Of a DNA stretch of 64,000 nucleotides, positions 54,104 through 64,000 are shown piece after piece. The stretch's first letter is position 1; each line of letters begins with the position of its first letter. The notes beneath the pieces are model-generated. The model made no database searches. It was not told the origin of the DNA and saw only the letters and a list, made by a program, of their open reading frames with translations. This stretch comes from Deinococcus radiopugnans ATCC 19172. GTDB taxonomy: Bacteria; Deinococcota; Deinococci; Deinococcales; Deinococcaceae. The position numbers and the translations under genes are program-made. Location: contig NZ_VDMO01000002.1 of assembly GCF_006335125.1 (NCBI RefSeq), forward strand, positions 186,001 through 250,000, given 5' to 3'.

Positions 54104-54131
54104 TTGACACGCCGCCCCGCTCTGTTATCAT
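54104..54131 (+). promoter_or_regulatory. Strong promoter of the zinc-ribbon gene
   Basis: Consensus TTGACA (54104-54109), 16-base spacer, TATCAT (54126-54131), then six bases to ATG 54138. One of the two strongest sigma-70 type promoters in the window. Confidence 0.75.
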
Positions 54132-54137
54132 CAGAAT

Positions 54138-54344
54138 ATGAAGCGTCAATTACGTCATGAAGCCGATCCGTATCCGGCCAGCGGACGCGGATACGTTCAC
54201 GTCTGTCCGGACTGCGCCCTGCCCCTGACCCTGCACGACCTGCGCGACGGCGATCAGGCGTACTGGTGCCACGCCTGCGGCAAGGGCCACCGTGCGGGCG
54301 ATCCGCCCCTCACGGCGCTGCGGCCGCTGCCCCAGGCCGGGTAA
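54138..54344 (+). CDS. Small zinc-ribbon protein
   Basis: 68 residues with two CxxC knuckles (HVCPDCALPL and YWCHACGKGH) separated by 20 residues, enough for one zinc ribbon. No other domain. Function unknown. The leaderless start and consensus promoter suggest strong expression. Confidence 0.75.
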   Translation: MKRQLRHEADPYPASGRGYVHVCPDCALPLTLHDLRDGDQAYWCHACGKGHRAGDPPLTALRPLPQAG

Positions 54345-54362
54345 CACCGCGAATCAGGGCGC

Positions 54363-54368
54363 TATGCT
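54363..54368 (+). promoter_or_regulatory. -10 box of leaderless SDR gene
   Basis: TATGCT, then seven bases, then ATG 54376. It rules out longer in-frame starts. Confidence 0.55.
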
Positions 54369-54375
54369 GGGCGGC

Positions 54376-55116
54376 ATGACGGACCCCCTCTCTTCCCAGG
54401 ACCGCGTCGCCGGGGCCACCTACCCGGAGGTCCTGACCGGGCAGGTGATCGCCGTGACCGGGGCCGACACAGGCTACGGCAAGACGGTCAGCGCGGCCCT
54501 GGCGCGGCTCGGGGCCAGCGTGGTCCTGATCGGCAACAACAGCGAGACGCTCTCGGCGCAGGCCAGCGCCCTGGAGCATTCCGGCGGCCACGCCATTCCC
54601 ATCAAGGCCGACGTGAGCGTGCCGCTGGACTGGCTGAGCGCGCAGACCCGCATTCTGGAAATCTTCGGGGAGCTGCACGGCATCGTCCACCTGGCCGACA
54701 AGCGCACGCACGCCAGTTTCACGCTGCTCAGCGAGAACGAGTGGATGGAACTGTTCAACAGCAACGTCAAGAGCAGCGTCGCCATCGCGCAGATTCTGGG
54801 CCGCCGACTGCCCGGCACCTGGCTGACCATCATCGGCCCGCACGGCGACGAGCCGGGGTTGCAGGCCCACCCGCAGCGCGGCGCGATTCGCGGCCTGGTG
54901 GAGGCGGCGGCGCGTGAGGATCTGCGCCTGAACATGCTGCTGCCCTCACGCGCCAGTTGCGGCGACGAGGCGCTGGACCGCCCGCTGGCCGACGCCGTGC
55001 TGGCCCTGGCCACGCCCAGATTGGGCCACCTGCGCGGCAACGTGATGGACGTGCCGCTGCCGCCCGCCCCCAAGGTCCGCCTTCCCGAAGTCACCAGCGT
55101 GCTGAACGCGCTGTGA
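54376..55116 (+). CDS. SDR-fold protein lacking the catalytic YxxxK
   Basis: 246 residues. The Rossmann start VIAVTGADTGYGKTVSAALARLGASVVLIGNN is a normal TGxxxGxG dinucleotide site, and DVSVPLDW, LHGIVHLADKR and LFNSNVKSS correspond to later SDR strands. Where the active-site Y-x-x-x-K should be, the sequence is GLQAHPQRGAIRGLVEAAA with no tyrosine, so a classical reductase is unlikely. It may bind NAD(P) as a regulator. It ends 13 bases before nrdR. Confidence 0.75.
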   Translation: MTDPLSSQDRVAGATYPEVLTGQVIAVTGADTGYGKTVSAALARLGASVVLIGNNSETLSAQASALEHSGGHAIPIKADVSVPLDWLSAQTRILEIFGELHGIVHLADKRTHASFTLLSENEWMELFNSNVKSSVAIAQILGRRLPGTWLTIIGPHGDEPGLQAHPQRGAIRGLVEAAAREDLRLNMLLPSRASCGDEALDRPLADAVLALATPRLGHLRGNVMDVPLPPAPKVRLPEVTSVLNAL

Positions 55117-55129
55117 CGGGCCGCCCCGC

Positions 55130-55582
55130 ATGAAGTGTCCCTACTGCTCGGCCCCCGATTCCAAGGTGGTCAACTCGCGCCCCAGCGATGACGGGGCCAG
55201 CATCCGCCGCCGCCGTGAGTGCCTGAACTGCGCCCGGCGGTTTACCACCTACGAGCGCGCCCAACTTGAGCCCCTGATGGTGGTCAAGCGCAGCGGCCCG
55301 CGAGAGGCCTTCAATCCCGACAAGCTGCTGCGCGGCCTGGCCCTGGCCACCGAGAAACGTCCGGTGGAACCCGAAGCCCTGCGCGCCTTCGCCTACGGCT
55401 TCGAGGACGAGGTGGGAGCCGCCGAGATCGCCAGCGAGGAGATCGGCAAGCGCGCCATGACCTTCCTGCGCCCGCTGGACGACGTGGCCTACATCCGTTT
55501 TGCCAGCGTCTACCGCGACTTCGACAGCCTGGAACGCTTCATCGAGGAAATTCGGGGCCTCAAAGACCGCGACGAGGGGTAA
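55130..55582 (+). CDS. nrdR: Transcriptional repressor NrdR
   Basis: 150 residues, exactly the family length. The zinc ribbon has CPYC and CLNC (start MKCPYCSAPDSKVVNSR), and the ATP-cone follows (VVKRSGPREAFNPDKLLRGL). It binds ATP/dATP and represses ribonucleotide reductase genes. No nrd gene is in the window. It is probably cotranscribed with the SDR-like gene. Confidence 0.96.
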   Translation: MKCPYCSAPDSKVVNSRPSDDGASIRRRRECLNCARRFTTYERAQLEPLMVVKRSGPREAFNPDKLLRGLALATEKRPVEPEALRAFAYGFEDEVGAAEIASEEIGKRAMTFLRPLDDVAYIRFASVYRDFDSLERFIEEIRGLKDRDEG

Positions 55583-55604
55583 TCGCAGGCAACAGACCCA
55601 CAAT

Positions 55605-55627
55605 AAAAAATCCGCCCTCTCGGACGG
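55605..55627 (-). terminator. Minus-strand terminator
   Basis: On the minus strand CCGTCC-GAGA-GGGCGG (one G-U pair) followed by ATTTTTT. It lies only about 11 bases after the -10 box of the promoter at 55638-55666. Confidence 0.8.
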
Positions 55628-55637
55628 TGATAGAAAC

Positions 55638-55666
55638 AATATAGCGTCAAATGCAGGGCGTGTCAA
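55638..55666 (-). promoter_or_regulatory. Near-consensus orphan promoter
   Basis: On the minus strand TTGACA (55661-55666), 17-base spacer, TATATT (55638-55643). No gene follows; the transcript would run straight into the terminator at 55605-55627, giving an RNA of roughly 25-30 bases. Confidence 0.6.
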
Positions 55667-55720
55667 ATTTATGCACTGGGTCAAAATTTCCGCGCTGGGA
55701 CGGTGTCGTTCGGTGTTTCC

Positions 55721-56149
55721 TCAAGCCCCCGACTGCATGCTGGCCCGGTAGAAGGCGTTCAAGCTGAGATCGCGGGTGTTCTGGAAGCCCAGGGATTCGT
55801 AGAAGGCCAGTTGTTCCGGCCCGTCGTCGGTCAACAACACCGTCTGCATGACGTGGGCGAAGCGGGTCAGCACCGCCGTCATCAGCGCGCGGCCCACGCC
55901 CCGGCGCTGCCAGTCTGGACACACCAGGATGTCCTGCACGAACAGGAGGCTCACGTCGTCGCTCATTCCGCGCACCAGACCGACGAGTTCGCCGCCCCCG
56001 CTGCGGGCCGTCCACACGAAAGTCGATTGACGAAGGGCACGGGTCAGCGCCTCCGGATCACGGGCATAGGCCGTCCAGCCCACCCAGGCGTAAAGCTTCA
56101 GCAGTTCGTCCAGTTCAGGTAGTTCGCCGGAAGTCAGGTGGAGGGTCAT
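55721..56149 (-). CDS. GNAT family N-acetyltransferase
   Basis: 142 residues. The acetyl-CoA motif is FVQDILVCPDWQRRGVGRALM, followed by TDDGPEQLAFYESLGFQNT. Substrate unknown. ATG 56149 is preferred to two upstream in-frame starts because the protein then begins at the first GNAT strand and CAGAAT stands seven bases before it. Confidence 0.85.
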   Translation of the reverse strand: MTLHLTSGELPELDELLKLYAWVGWTAYARDPEALTRALRQSTFVWTARSGGGELVGLVRGMSDDVSLLFVQDILVCPDWQRRGVGRALMTAVLTRFAHVMQTVLLTDDGPEQLAFYESLGFQNTRDLSLNAFYRASMQSGA

Positions 56150-56237
56150 GACCGCTATTCTGGGCGCCGCCTGTGCCATCAGGCCCACCACAAGAAAAAC
56201 CCCCGCACACGGCGAGGGCACCAGGAAAGAATAAATT

Positions 56238-58081
<1,844 letters not shown>

Positions 58082-58104
58082 GTCTTGTCCATGACGTTAA
58101 AAGA

Positions 58105-58147
58105 GGTGGGGGCGGGGACGCCCGGTTTCAGCGTCCTGGCCCCCGCC
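58105..58147 (-). terminator. Intercistronic hairpin between binding protein and livH
   Basis: Long GC-rich arms GGTGGGGGCGGGGACGC and GCGTCCTGGCCCCCGCC pair with few mismatches. On the minus strand a CTCTTTTAAC tract follows, so partial termination or 3'-end protection of the binding-protein message is likely. Confidence 0.65.
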
Positions 58148-58163
58148 TCCCTCTAGCCCTTCC

Positions 58164-59387
<1,224 letters not shown>

Positions 59388-59423
59388 GTTGGAATCCTCC
59401 GGAATGGGAAAAGGGGCAAGGGT

Positions 59424-60163
59424 TTAGACGCTGAGGTATTTCAGGAGATCGTCGCGGCGGGCCACGGCGTCGGCGCGGGAGAGCTCCTCGACGATCTCGC
59501 CGTCCACGAAGACGTAGTGGCGGTCGGCGAGGCGGGTGGCGAATTTCAGGTTCTGTTCCACCAGCAGCACCGACAACCCATCGGCGCGCAGTTCCTCGAT
59601 GATGTCGCCGATGCGCTGCACGATCACCGGGGCCAGGCCCTCGCTGGGTTCGTCCAGCAGCAGCAGGCGGGGGGCGCTGCGCAGCACGCGCACGATGGCT
59701 AGCATCTGCTGCTCGCCGCCCGAGAGTTTGCTGCCGGGGTGGTGGCCGCGCTCGCGCAGCACCGGGAAGGCCTCGTAGGCGCGCTCCGTCGTCCAGCCGC
59801 CGGGACGAGCGGGCGGCAGCTCCAGGTTCTCGCGCACGGTCAGGGTGCTCATGATGGCGCGTTCCTCCGGCACCCACGCCAGCCCGCGTGCGGCCACCCG
59901 GTTGCTGGGCAGGCGCAGGATGTCCTGACCGTCGAAGGTGACGCTGCCCGTGCGCGTTCGCAGCGCCCCCATGATGCTGCGCAGGGTGGTGGTCTTGCCC
60001 GCCCCGTTGCGCCCGATCAGGCTGACGATCTCGCCCGGCTGAACGTGCAGGTTGATGCCGTGCAGGACGTGGCTCTGGCCGTAATAGGCGTTCAGATCCC
60101 GCACCTGCAGAAGAGGCGGAACGGTGGGCGGCGCGGCGCTGACCGATGACATGTGTGGCGCGG

Positions 60164-60167
<4 letters not shown>
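59424..60167 (-). CDS. livF: Branched-chain amino acid ABC transporter ATP-binding protein LivF
   Basis: 247 residues. Walker A SLIGRNGAGKTT, signature LSGGEQQMLAIVR, Walker B LLLLDEPSEGLAP. The C-terminal RLADRHYVFVDGEIVEE is typical of LivF. Its start overlaps the livG stop by four bases. Confidence 0.93.
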
Positions 60168-60960
<793 letters not shown>

Positions 60961-60964
<4 letters not shown>

Positions 60965-60993
60965 GGGAAACGTCTGGATGCAAAGTCAGGCAT
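60961..60993 (-). CDS. 10-codon upstream ORF coupled to livG
   Basis: Encodes MPDFASRRFP. AAGGAGG stands three bases before its ATG, and its TGA overlaps the livG start (ATGA). The peptide is probably unimportant in itself; the ORF may set up translational coupling or sense translation. Confidence 0.5.
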
Positions 60994-61032
60994 CGTCCTC
61001 CTTGGTTCTGGATAGTTTGTGGTACGCCGCAG

Positions 61033-61038
61033 AGTGTA
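61033..61038 (-). promoter_or_regulatory. -10 box of the liv operon
   Basis: TACACT on the minus strand. Transcription should start near 61026, about 33 bases before the upstream ORF. The -35 region is weak. Confidence 0.4.
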
Positions 61039-61130
61039 GCGCCCCGGCGTCACGCGTGGGTTACACCCTGCGCCGCTCCGCCCAAGAGGTCTTCCAGCTG
61101 CGAAACCGGTTCAGGCCGGACTAAAGGACC

Positions 61131-61748
61131 TCATTCCCGCCCGGCCTCGTCGGGCCGGGGAATGACGGGTGATTCGTTGCCCGGCACGCGGCCCCGCACG
61201 CCCTCAAGCAGCGCGGCGATGCGGGCGAAGTCGGCCTTCACCTCGCCCGTCGGCACGATGTAGCCGACGATGCCCACGCGTTTGTGGCCCCAGTCCAGCG
61301 CGGTCACGGCAATCGGCACGCCCGCCCGCAGCGCCATGTAGTAAAAACCGGTCTTCCAGTATCCTGCATTGCCCCGGCTGCCCTCCGGCGCCACCAGCAG
61401 GACGATTTCGTCTTCGCGCTCGATCACCGACACCACCGCATCCACGAAGTTGCCCCCGGCGCGGCGGCGGTCCAGGGCCATGCCGCCTACCGCCCGCATA
61501 AAAATGCCCTGCGGAAAGCTGAACAGCTCGCGTTTGCCCACCCAGTGCAGCGGGATGCGGGTGGCCCATTTCCAGAACAGGCCCGGCCAGAAATCCAGGT
61601 TGCTGGTGTGCGGCGCGGCGGCGGTCACGAACTTGACGGCCCCGCCCGGCGGCGGCTCCAGCAGCGGCGTCCAGCCCGAAAGCCGCAGGAGGAACAGCGA
61701 CACGCGCGAACCCAGCGTGTGCGGGCGGCCCTGCCAGGTTACAGACAC
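61131..61748 (-). CDS. Acyltransferase of the PlsC family
   Basis: 205 residues. The acyltransferase H-x4-D motif is PHTSNLD, followed by MALDRRRAGGNF and APEGSRG in place of FPEGTR. Some relatives are annotated 1-acylglycerol-3-phosphate acyltransferases; the substrate is unproven. The GTG start at 61748 is chosen because TATACT lies six bases upstream; the longer open frame to 61910 reads through the promoter and into repeat copy 3 and is not real. Confidence 0.85.
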   Translation of the reverse strand: MSVTWQGRPHTLGSRVSLFLLRLSGWTPLLEPPPGGAVKFVTAAAPHTSNLDFWPGLFWKWATRIPLHWVGKRELFSFPQGIFMRAVGGMALDRRRAGGNFVDAVVSVIEREDEIVLLVAPEGSRGNAGYWKTGFYYMALRAGVPIAVTALDWGHKRVGIVGYIVPTGEVKADFARIAALLEGVRGRVPGNESPVIPRPDEAGRE

Positions 61749-61754
61749 GCGGCC

Positions 61755-61760
61755 AGTATA
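61755..61760 (-). promoter_or_regulatory. -10 box that sets a GTG start
   Basis: TATACT, then six bases, then GTG at 61748. Confidence 0.55.
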
Positions 61761-61787
61761 CGGGGCGGCAAAGGACGAGCTGGCCTC

Positions 61788-61923
61788 ATACGGATTCCGT
61801 TTGTTTCGTGTAGGAACCGGGAGAGCGCCGGTTCCTACACTCCACGTCCGGAACCCGTTGTTCTCTTTCTCGCTCCGCTCGGATTTCCAGGTGTTTCCAA
61901 CACCTTTCAATCGGAGTCCGTAT
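61788..61923. repeat. Palindrome-ended repeat element, copy 3
   Basis: 136 bases, the reverse complement of copy 2 at about 80-85 percent identity by eye. Inverted ends ATACGGATTCCG / CGGAGTCCGTAT. Its 13-bp hairpin is GTGTAGGAACCGG / CCGGTTCCTACAC, differing from copy 2 by paired changes. Its right end coincides with the stop codon of the small minus-strand ORF at 61923. Confidence 0.9.
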
Positions 61924-62036
61924 CAGGCGCGCCGCTGCCGTGCGCGCACCCGCACGGGCTGGCGCTGTGGCTCTTTCTGTAAAGAAGCCAGCAGCAGCGA
62001 GAAGACGATAGCCAGTCCGGCGAACGCGAGTTCCAT
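61923..62036 (-). CDS. Possible 37-residue membrane peptide
   Basis: MELAFAGLAIVFSLLLASLQ gives one hydrophobic helix, followed by an Arg-rich tail (RVRARQRRA). The pattern is that of many small single-pass proteins. Its TGA is at the end of repeat copy 3, as icd and ccmB stops are at copies 1 and 2, which supports it as a real gene. No clear promoter or ribosome binding site. Confidence 0.4.
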   Translation of the reverse strand: MELAFAGLAIVFSLLLASLQKEPQRQPVRVRARQRRA

Positions 62037-62052
62037 GCCGCAGTGTGGGTCT

Positions 62053-62598
62053 TCAGCTCTGACAACGGACTGACGGAAGGGCAGCCAGATCCAGCCCGTC
62101 CGGCAAGTCCAGCCGCATGAGATCAACCGGGCCGGCTTCATTCTCCAGCACAGCGAGAGGCAGAAATCCCGCCTTCGCATAGGAGCGAATGGCCCGTGTG
62201 TTTTCAGAGGCAGGGTCAATCAGCACCCGCCGCAGTGCTGGTCGCTCGGCACGTAACGCTTCCACGAATGCCCGGATGACCTGTGCCCCCAGCCCCTGCC
62301 CGGTCAACCCGGCGTCACCGATCATCATGTCTATTGCCCAGGTTTCCCCGTTCATGGCCGCCCAGGCGAAAAAACCATGTCCCGGCGTGATGTGCTGGCG
62401 CTGAATGAATTCTGCCGCCCGCCCGTCCACGCTGAAAATGAAGCTGGGAACATTTTGTCCAGGCCGGAAATAGTGCGCCCGCACCGCCGCCACGTCTCGT
62501 CTGCCGTCGTCCCAGAAGGCGCGCACATGAGGTTGCTGCAGCCAGCGCGTCAGGGTGGGCAGATGCGACTCGCTCAGCGGTTCAAAGGTCAGCCGCAT
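62053..62598 (-). CDS. GNAT family N-acetyltransferase (AAC(6')-like subfamily)
   Basis: 181 residues. The N-terminus LPTLTRWLQQPHVRAFWDD and the acetyl-CoA region MIGDAGLTGQGLGAQVIRAFVEA, then DPASENTRAIRSYAKAGF, resemble the subgroup that includes aminoglycoside 6'-acetyltransferases and siderophore-related acetyltransferases. A resistance role cannot be inferred from this alone. It overlaps the upstream EVE gene by 17 bases. Confidence 0.85.
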   Translation of the reverse strand: MRLTFEPLSESHLPTLTRWLQQPHVRAFWDDGRRDVAAVRAHYFRPGQNVPSFIFSVDGRAAEFIQRQHITPGHGFFAWAAMNGETWAIDMMIGDAGLTGQGLGAQVIRAFVEALRAERPALRRVLIDPASENTRAIRSYAKAGFLPLAVLENEAGPVDLMRLDLPDGLDLAALPSVRCQS

Positions 62599-63052
62599 CC
62601 AACCCCACGGCCGTCAGCGCCGCCCTGAACTGCTCTGCCGTCACGGGCAACACGCTCAGGCGGCTGCCCTTGCGGGTCAGCGGCGAATCCTGCCACTCGA
62701 CCAGGGTGCGGATGGTGTCCAGCGTCAGGACTCCTGGGAAGGCGCGCACCGCTTCCACCTCCACCATGCTCCAGCGCGGCTGGGATGGGTCAGATCTGGA
62801 ATCGAAATAGGCGCTGGCCGGGTCAAACTGCAGATCGTCCGTATGTGCGGCCCGCGTCACCCGCGCCACGCCTGCTATGCCCGGCGCCTTGCTGCGCGAG
62901 TGGTAGAACAGGCAGGGGTCACCCACCGCCATCTGCCGCAGAAAATTACGCGCCTGATAGTTGCGGACGCCGTTCCAGGGTTCGCGGCCCACGCGTTCCA
63001 GATCGGAGTAGCCAAAGACGTCGGGTTCGGATTTGAGGAGCCAGTGGGGCAT
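62582..63052 (-). CDS. EVE domain protein
   Basis: 156 residues. Canonical EVE/thymocyte nuclear protein 1 family: HWLLKSEPDVFGYSDLER, WNGVRNYQARNFLRQMAVGD, LFYHS and GIAGVARV. The fold binds modified bases in DNA or RNA. TACCCT (63061-63066) lies eight bases before ATG. First gene of a pair with the GNAT gene. Confidence 0.92.
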   Translation of the reverse strand: MPHWLLKSEPDVFGYSDLERVGREPWNGVRNYQARNFLRQMAVGDPCLFYHSRSKAPGIAGVARVTRAAHTDDLQFDPASAYFDSRSDPSQPRWSMVEVEAVRAFPGVLTLDTIRTLVEWQDSPLTRKGSRLSVLPVTAEQFRAALTAVGLDAADL

Positions 63053-63069
63053 ATGGGGAGAGGGTAGCG

Positions 63070-64000
63070 TCAGTTGGCGTGCCAGCCTGCTTTCGGATCG
63101 TATTGATACACATCTTCCGGCTTTCGGCCAGGAATGTCGGTAGTGTTGCTGGAGTAAAGCAGCAGAATGACGGTGCCTTGCTGTTTTTGCTCGGCCAGAC
63201 CGGGAAAGACCTCCATCACGGGTGTCCAGGTGTTGAGGGCCAGCGGTGTTCTACGCAACTCCAGATTGCCGGGATTGTTCAGGCAAAAGCCGCTGACAAG
63301 ATTGGAGTAATAGGTCAGGCCGTGCTGATCCCGTTGCCAGGAACCCGGCTCCTTGGGAAAGAAGGTGCGGATGCCGTACAGCACATTCCCAACTTGCACC
63401 TGGGTCTTTGGGCAGGGCTGGCCGTCAAACCTCTGCGCCGCGATGCTCACCAGCCTGAAATGGCCTTGCCAGAACCGTTTGAGTTCGTCTGTCGTGGCCT
63501 TGAGAAATGGCGGACCTACCCACCACGAAAAAGAGGACCGCAGCGTTGTCGTCTGGGCGCTCAGAAACGCGGCGAAGACATGCGTGGTGCCTTCTGGAAA
63601 GCGAATCTCGGCTGCTTTGGCGAAGCCTCCAGCAGAGCCGCCTATTCCACCATAATTGCTGGGCCAGTCATGGCTGTCAATCTGCGAAATGGCCGTGTCA
63701 TCCAGAGCAGTGGTAGCGACTGGCCTGACTCCTTCCCACTGGGCGGCTTGATAGGCATACCAGCCCCCGCCCCCCACCAACAACACCGCCAGCGCCGCCC
63801 AGCCCAACCGGTTCGTGAACACATGCCCCAGCAAGCCCCGGTTGACCGTCTGCGGCTCCCCCATCCCCTTCACCGTCAGATACTCTGCTTCCTCGCGCGA
63901 AAAGCCCTGCGCCATGTGTTCGGCCACGCGCTCCAGCAGGTGTGTCCGCAGTTCGGCGGCGGCGTCCAGGCGTTCCCCACGCGGGAGGCCCAAGGTGGCG
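63070..64000 (-). CDS. Membrane-anchored protein with permease-prefix-like N-terminus (5' end outside window)
   Basis: At least 307 residues; the frame stays open to the right edge. The N-terminal part (GERLDAAAELRTHLLERVAEHMAQGFSREEAEYLTVKGMGEP) is the helical permease-prefix domain seen before membrane segments in Deinococcus proteins. One transmembrane helix follows (LGWAALAVLLVGGGGWYAYQ). The remaining about 230 residues are a likely exported domain with no family I recognise. TTG 63993 is unlikely to be the true start because the prefix domain usually begins several residues earlier. Confidence 0.7.
   Translation of the reverse strand, partial: ATLGLPRGERLDAAAELRTHLLERVAEHMAQGFSREEAEYLTVKGMGEPQTVNRGLLGHVFTNRLGWAALAVLLVGGGGWYAYQAAQWEGVRPVATTALDDTAISQIDSHDWPSNYGGIGGSAGGFAKAAEIRFPEGTTHVFAAFLSAQTTTLRSSFSWWVGPPFLKATTDELKRFWQGHFRLVSIAAQRFDGQPCPKTQVQVGNVLYGIRTFFPKEPGSWQRDQHGLTYYSNLVSGFCLNNPGNLELRRTPLALNTWTPVMEVFPGLAEQKQQGTVILLLYSSNTTDIPGRKPEDVYQYDPKAGWHAN

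Noticed and set aside
61749..61910. N-terminal extension of the acyltransferase at 61131
   Set aside because: The extension is translated from repeat copy 3 and from the gene's own promoter; TATACT six bases before GTG 61748 fits a leaderless start.

Overview
The window looks like chromosomal DNA of a Deinococcus species. The evidence is the high GC content, an N-succinylamino acid racemase very close to the well-known Deinococcus enzyme, a Thermus-type long isocitrate dehydrogenase, and many genes whose start codon lies 6-7 bases after a TANNNT -10 box with no Shine-Dalgarno sequence, the leaderless pattern common in Deinococcus. It does not appear to be a plasmid or a prophage. I saw no rRNA, tRNA, CRISPR array or intact transposase.

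Layout. 1-7.6 kb: a GNAT acyltransferase (cut by the window edge) overlapping N-acylamino acid racemase, a DUF1801 protein, the E2 subunit of 2-oxoglutarate dehydrogenase, a 22-residue-repeat protein, a secreted hydrolase, a winged-helix protein, a DedA membrane protein and two phosphoribosyltransferases. 7.98-12.64 kb: an assimilatory sulfate reduction cluster (DUF4395 protein, sulfite reductase, APS kinase, APS/PAPS reductase, ATP sulfurylase). 12.7-18.1 kb: panB, a conserved unknown, a secreted protein, xanthine phosphoribosyltransferase, a glycine-zipper membrane protein and an acyl-CoA carboxylase beta subunit. 18.3-24.1 kb, minus strand: a peptide-binding protein with an M20 amidohydrolase, a tandem pair of secreted alpha/beta hydrolases and a small lipoprotein.

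24.1-36.5 kb is the most unusual part: three consecutive pairs of a lipoprotein gene followed by a subtilisin-like (S8) lipoprotein protease gene. The first two pairs share a promoter and a 5' leader hairpin whose stem shows compensatory base changes. The third pair is a diverged copy of the first. Its protease has lost the catalytic His, the catalytic Ser and the oxyanion Asn but keeps a full-length reading frame, so it reads as a maintained pseudoprotease.

36.5-48 kb: plsC-like acyltransferase and cytidylate kinase, a B12-binding mutase subunit, an MFS transporter, an XdhC-like protein, an RraA-like protein, a Uma2 protein, a lysine catabolic operon (kamA, DUF4274 protein, aminotransferase) with a divergent Lrp regulator, a helix-turn-helix protein and icd. 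48-51.8 kb: trpE, a tautomerase-like gene, trpG and trpD, preceded by a complete attenuator whose leader peptide (three adjacent Trp codons plus one more) is itself leaderless. 51.8-64 kb: cytochrome c biogenesis genes ccdA-ccmA-ccmB, a zinc-ribbon protein, an atypical SDR protein with nrdR, a branched-chain amino acid ABC transporter (livG/F, binding protein, livH/M), a second acyltransferase, two GNAT proteins, an EVE protein and a membrane-anchored protein cut by the right edge.

A palindromic-ended repeat (about 136 bp, and a 212-bp relative) occurs three times, each time with one end exactly at the stop codon of a gene, and its internal hairpin is kept by compensatory changes.
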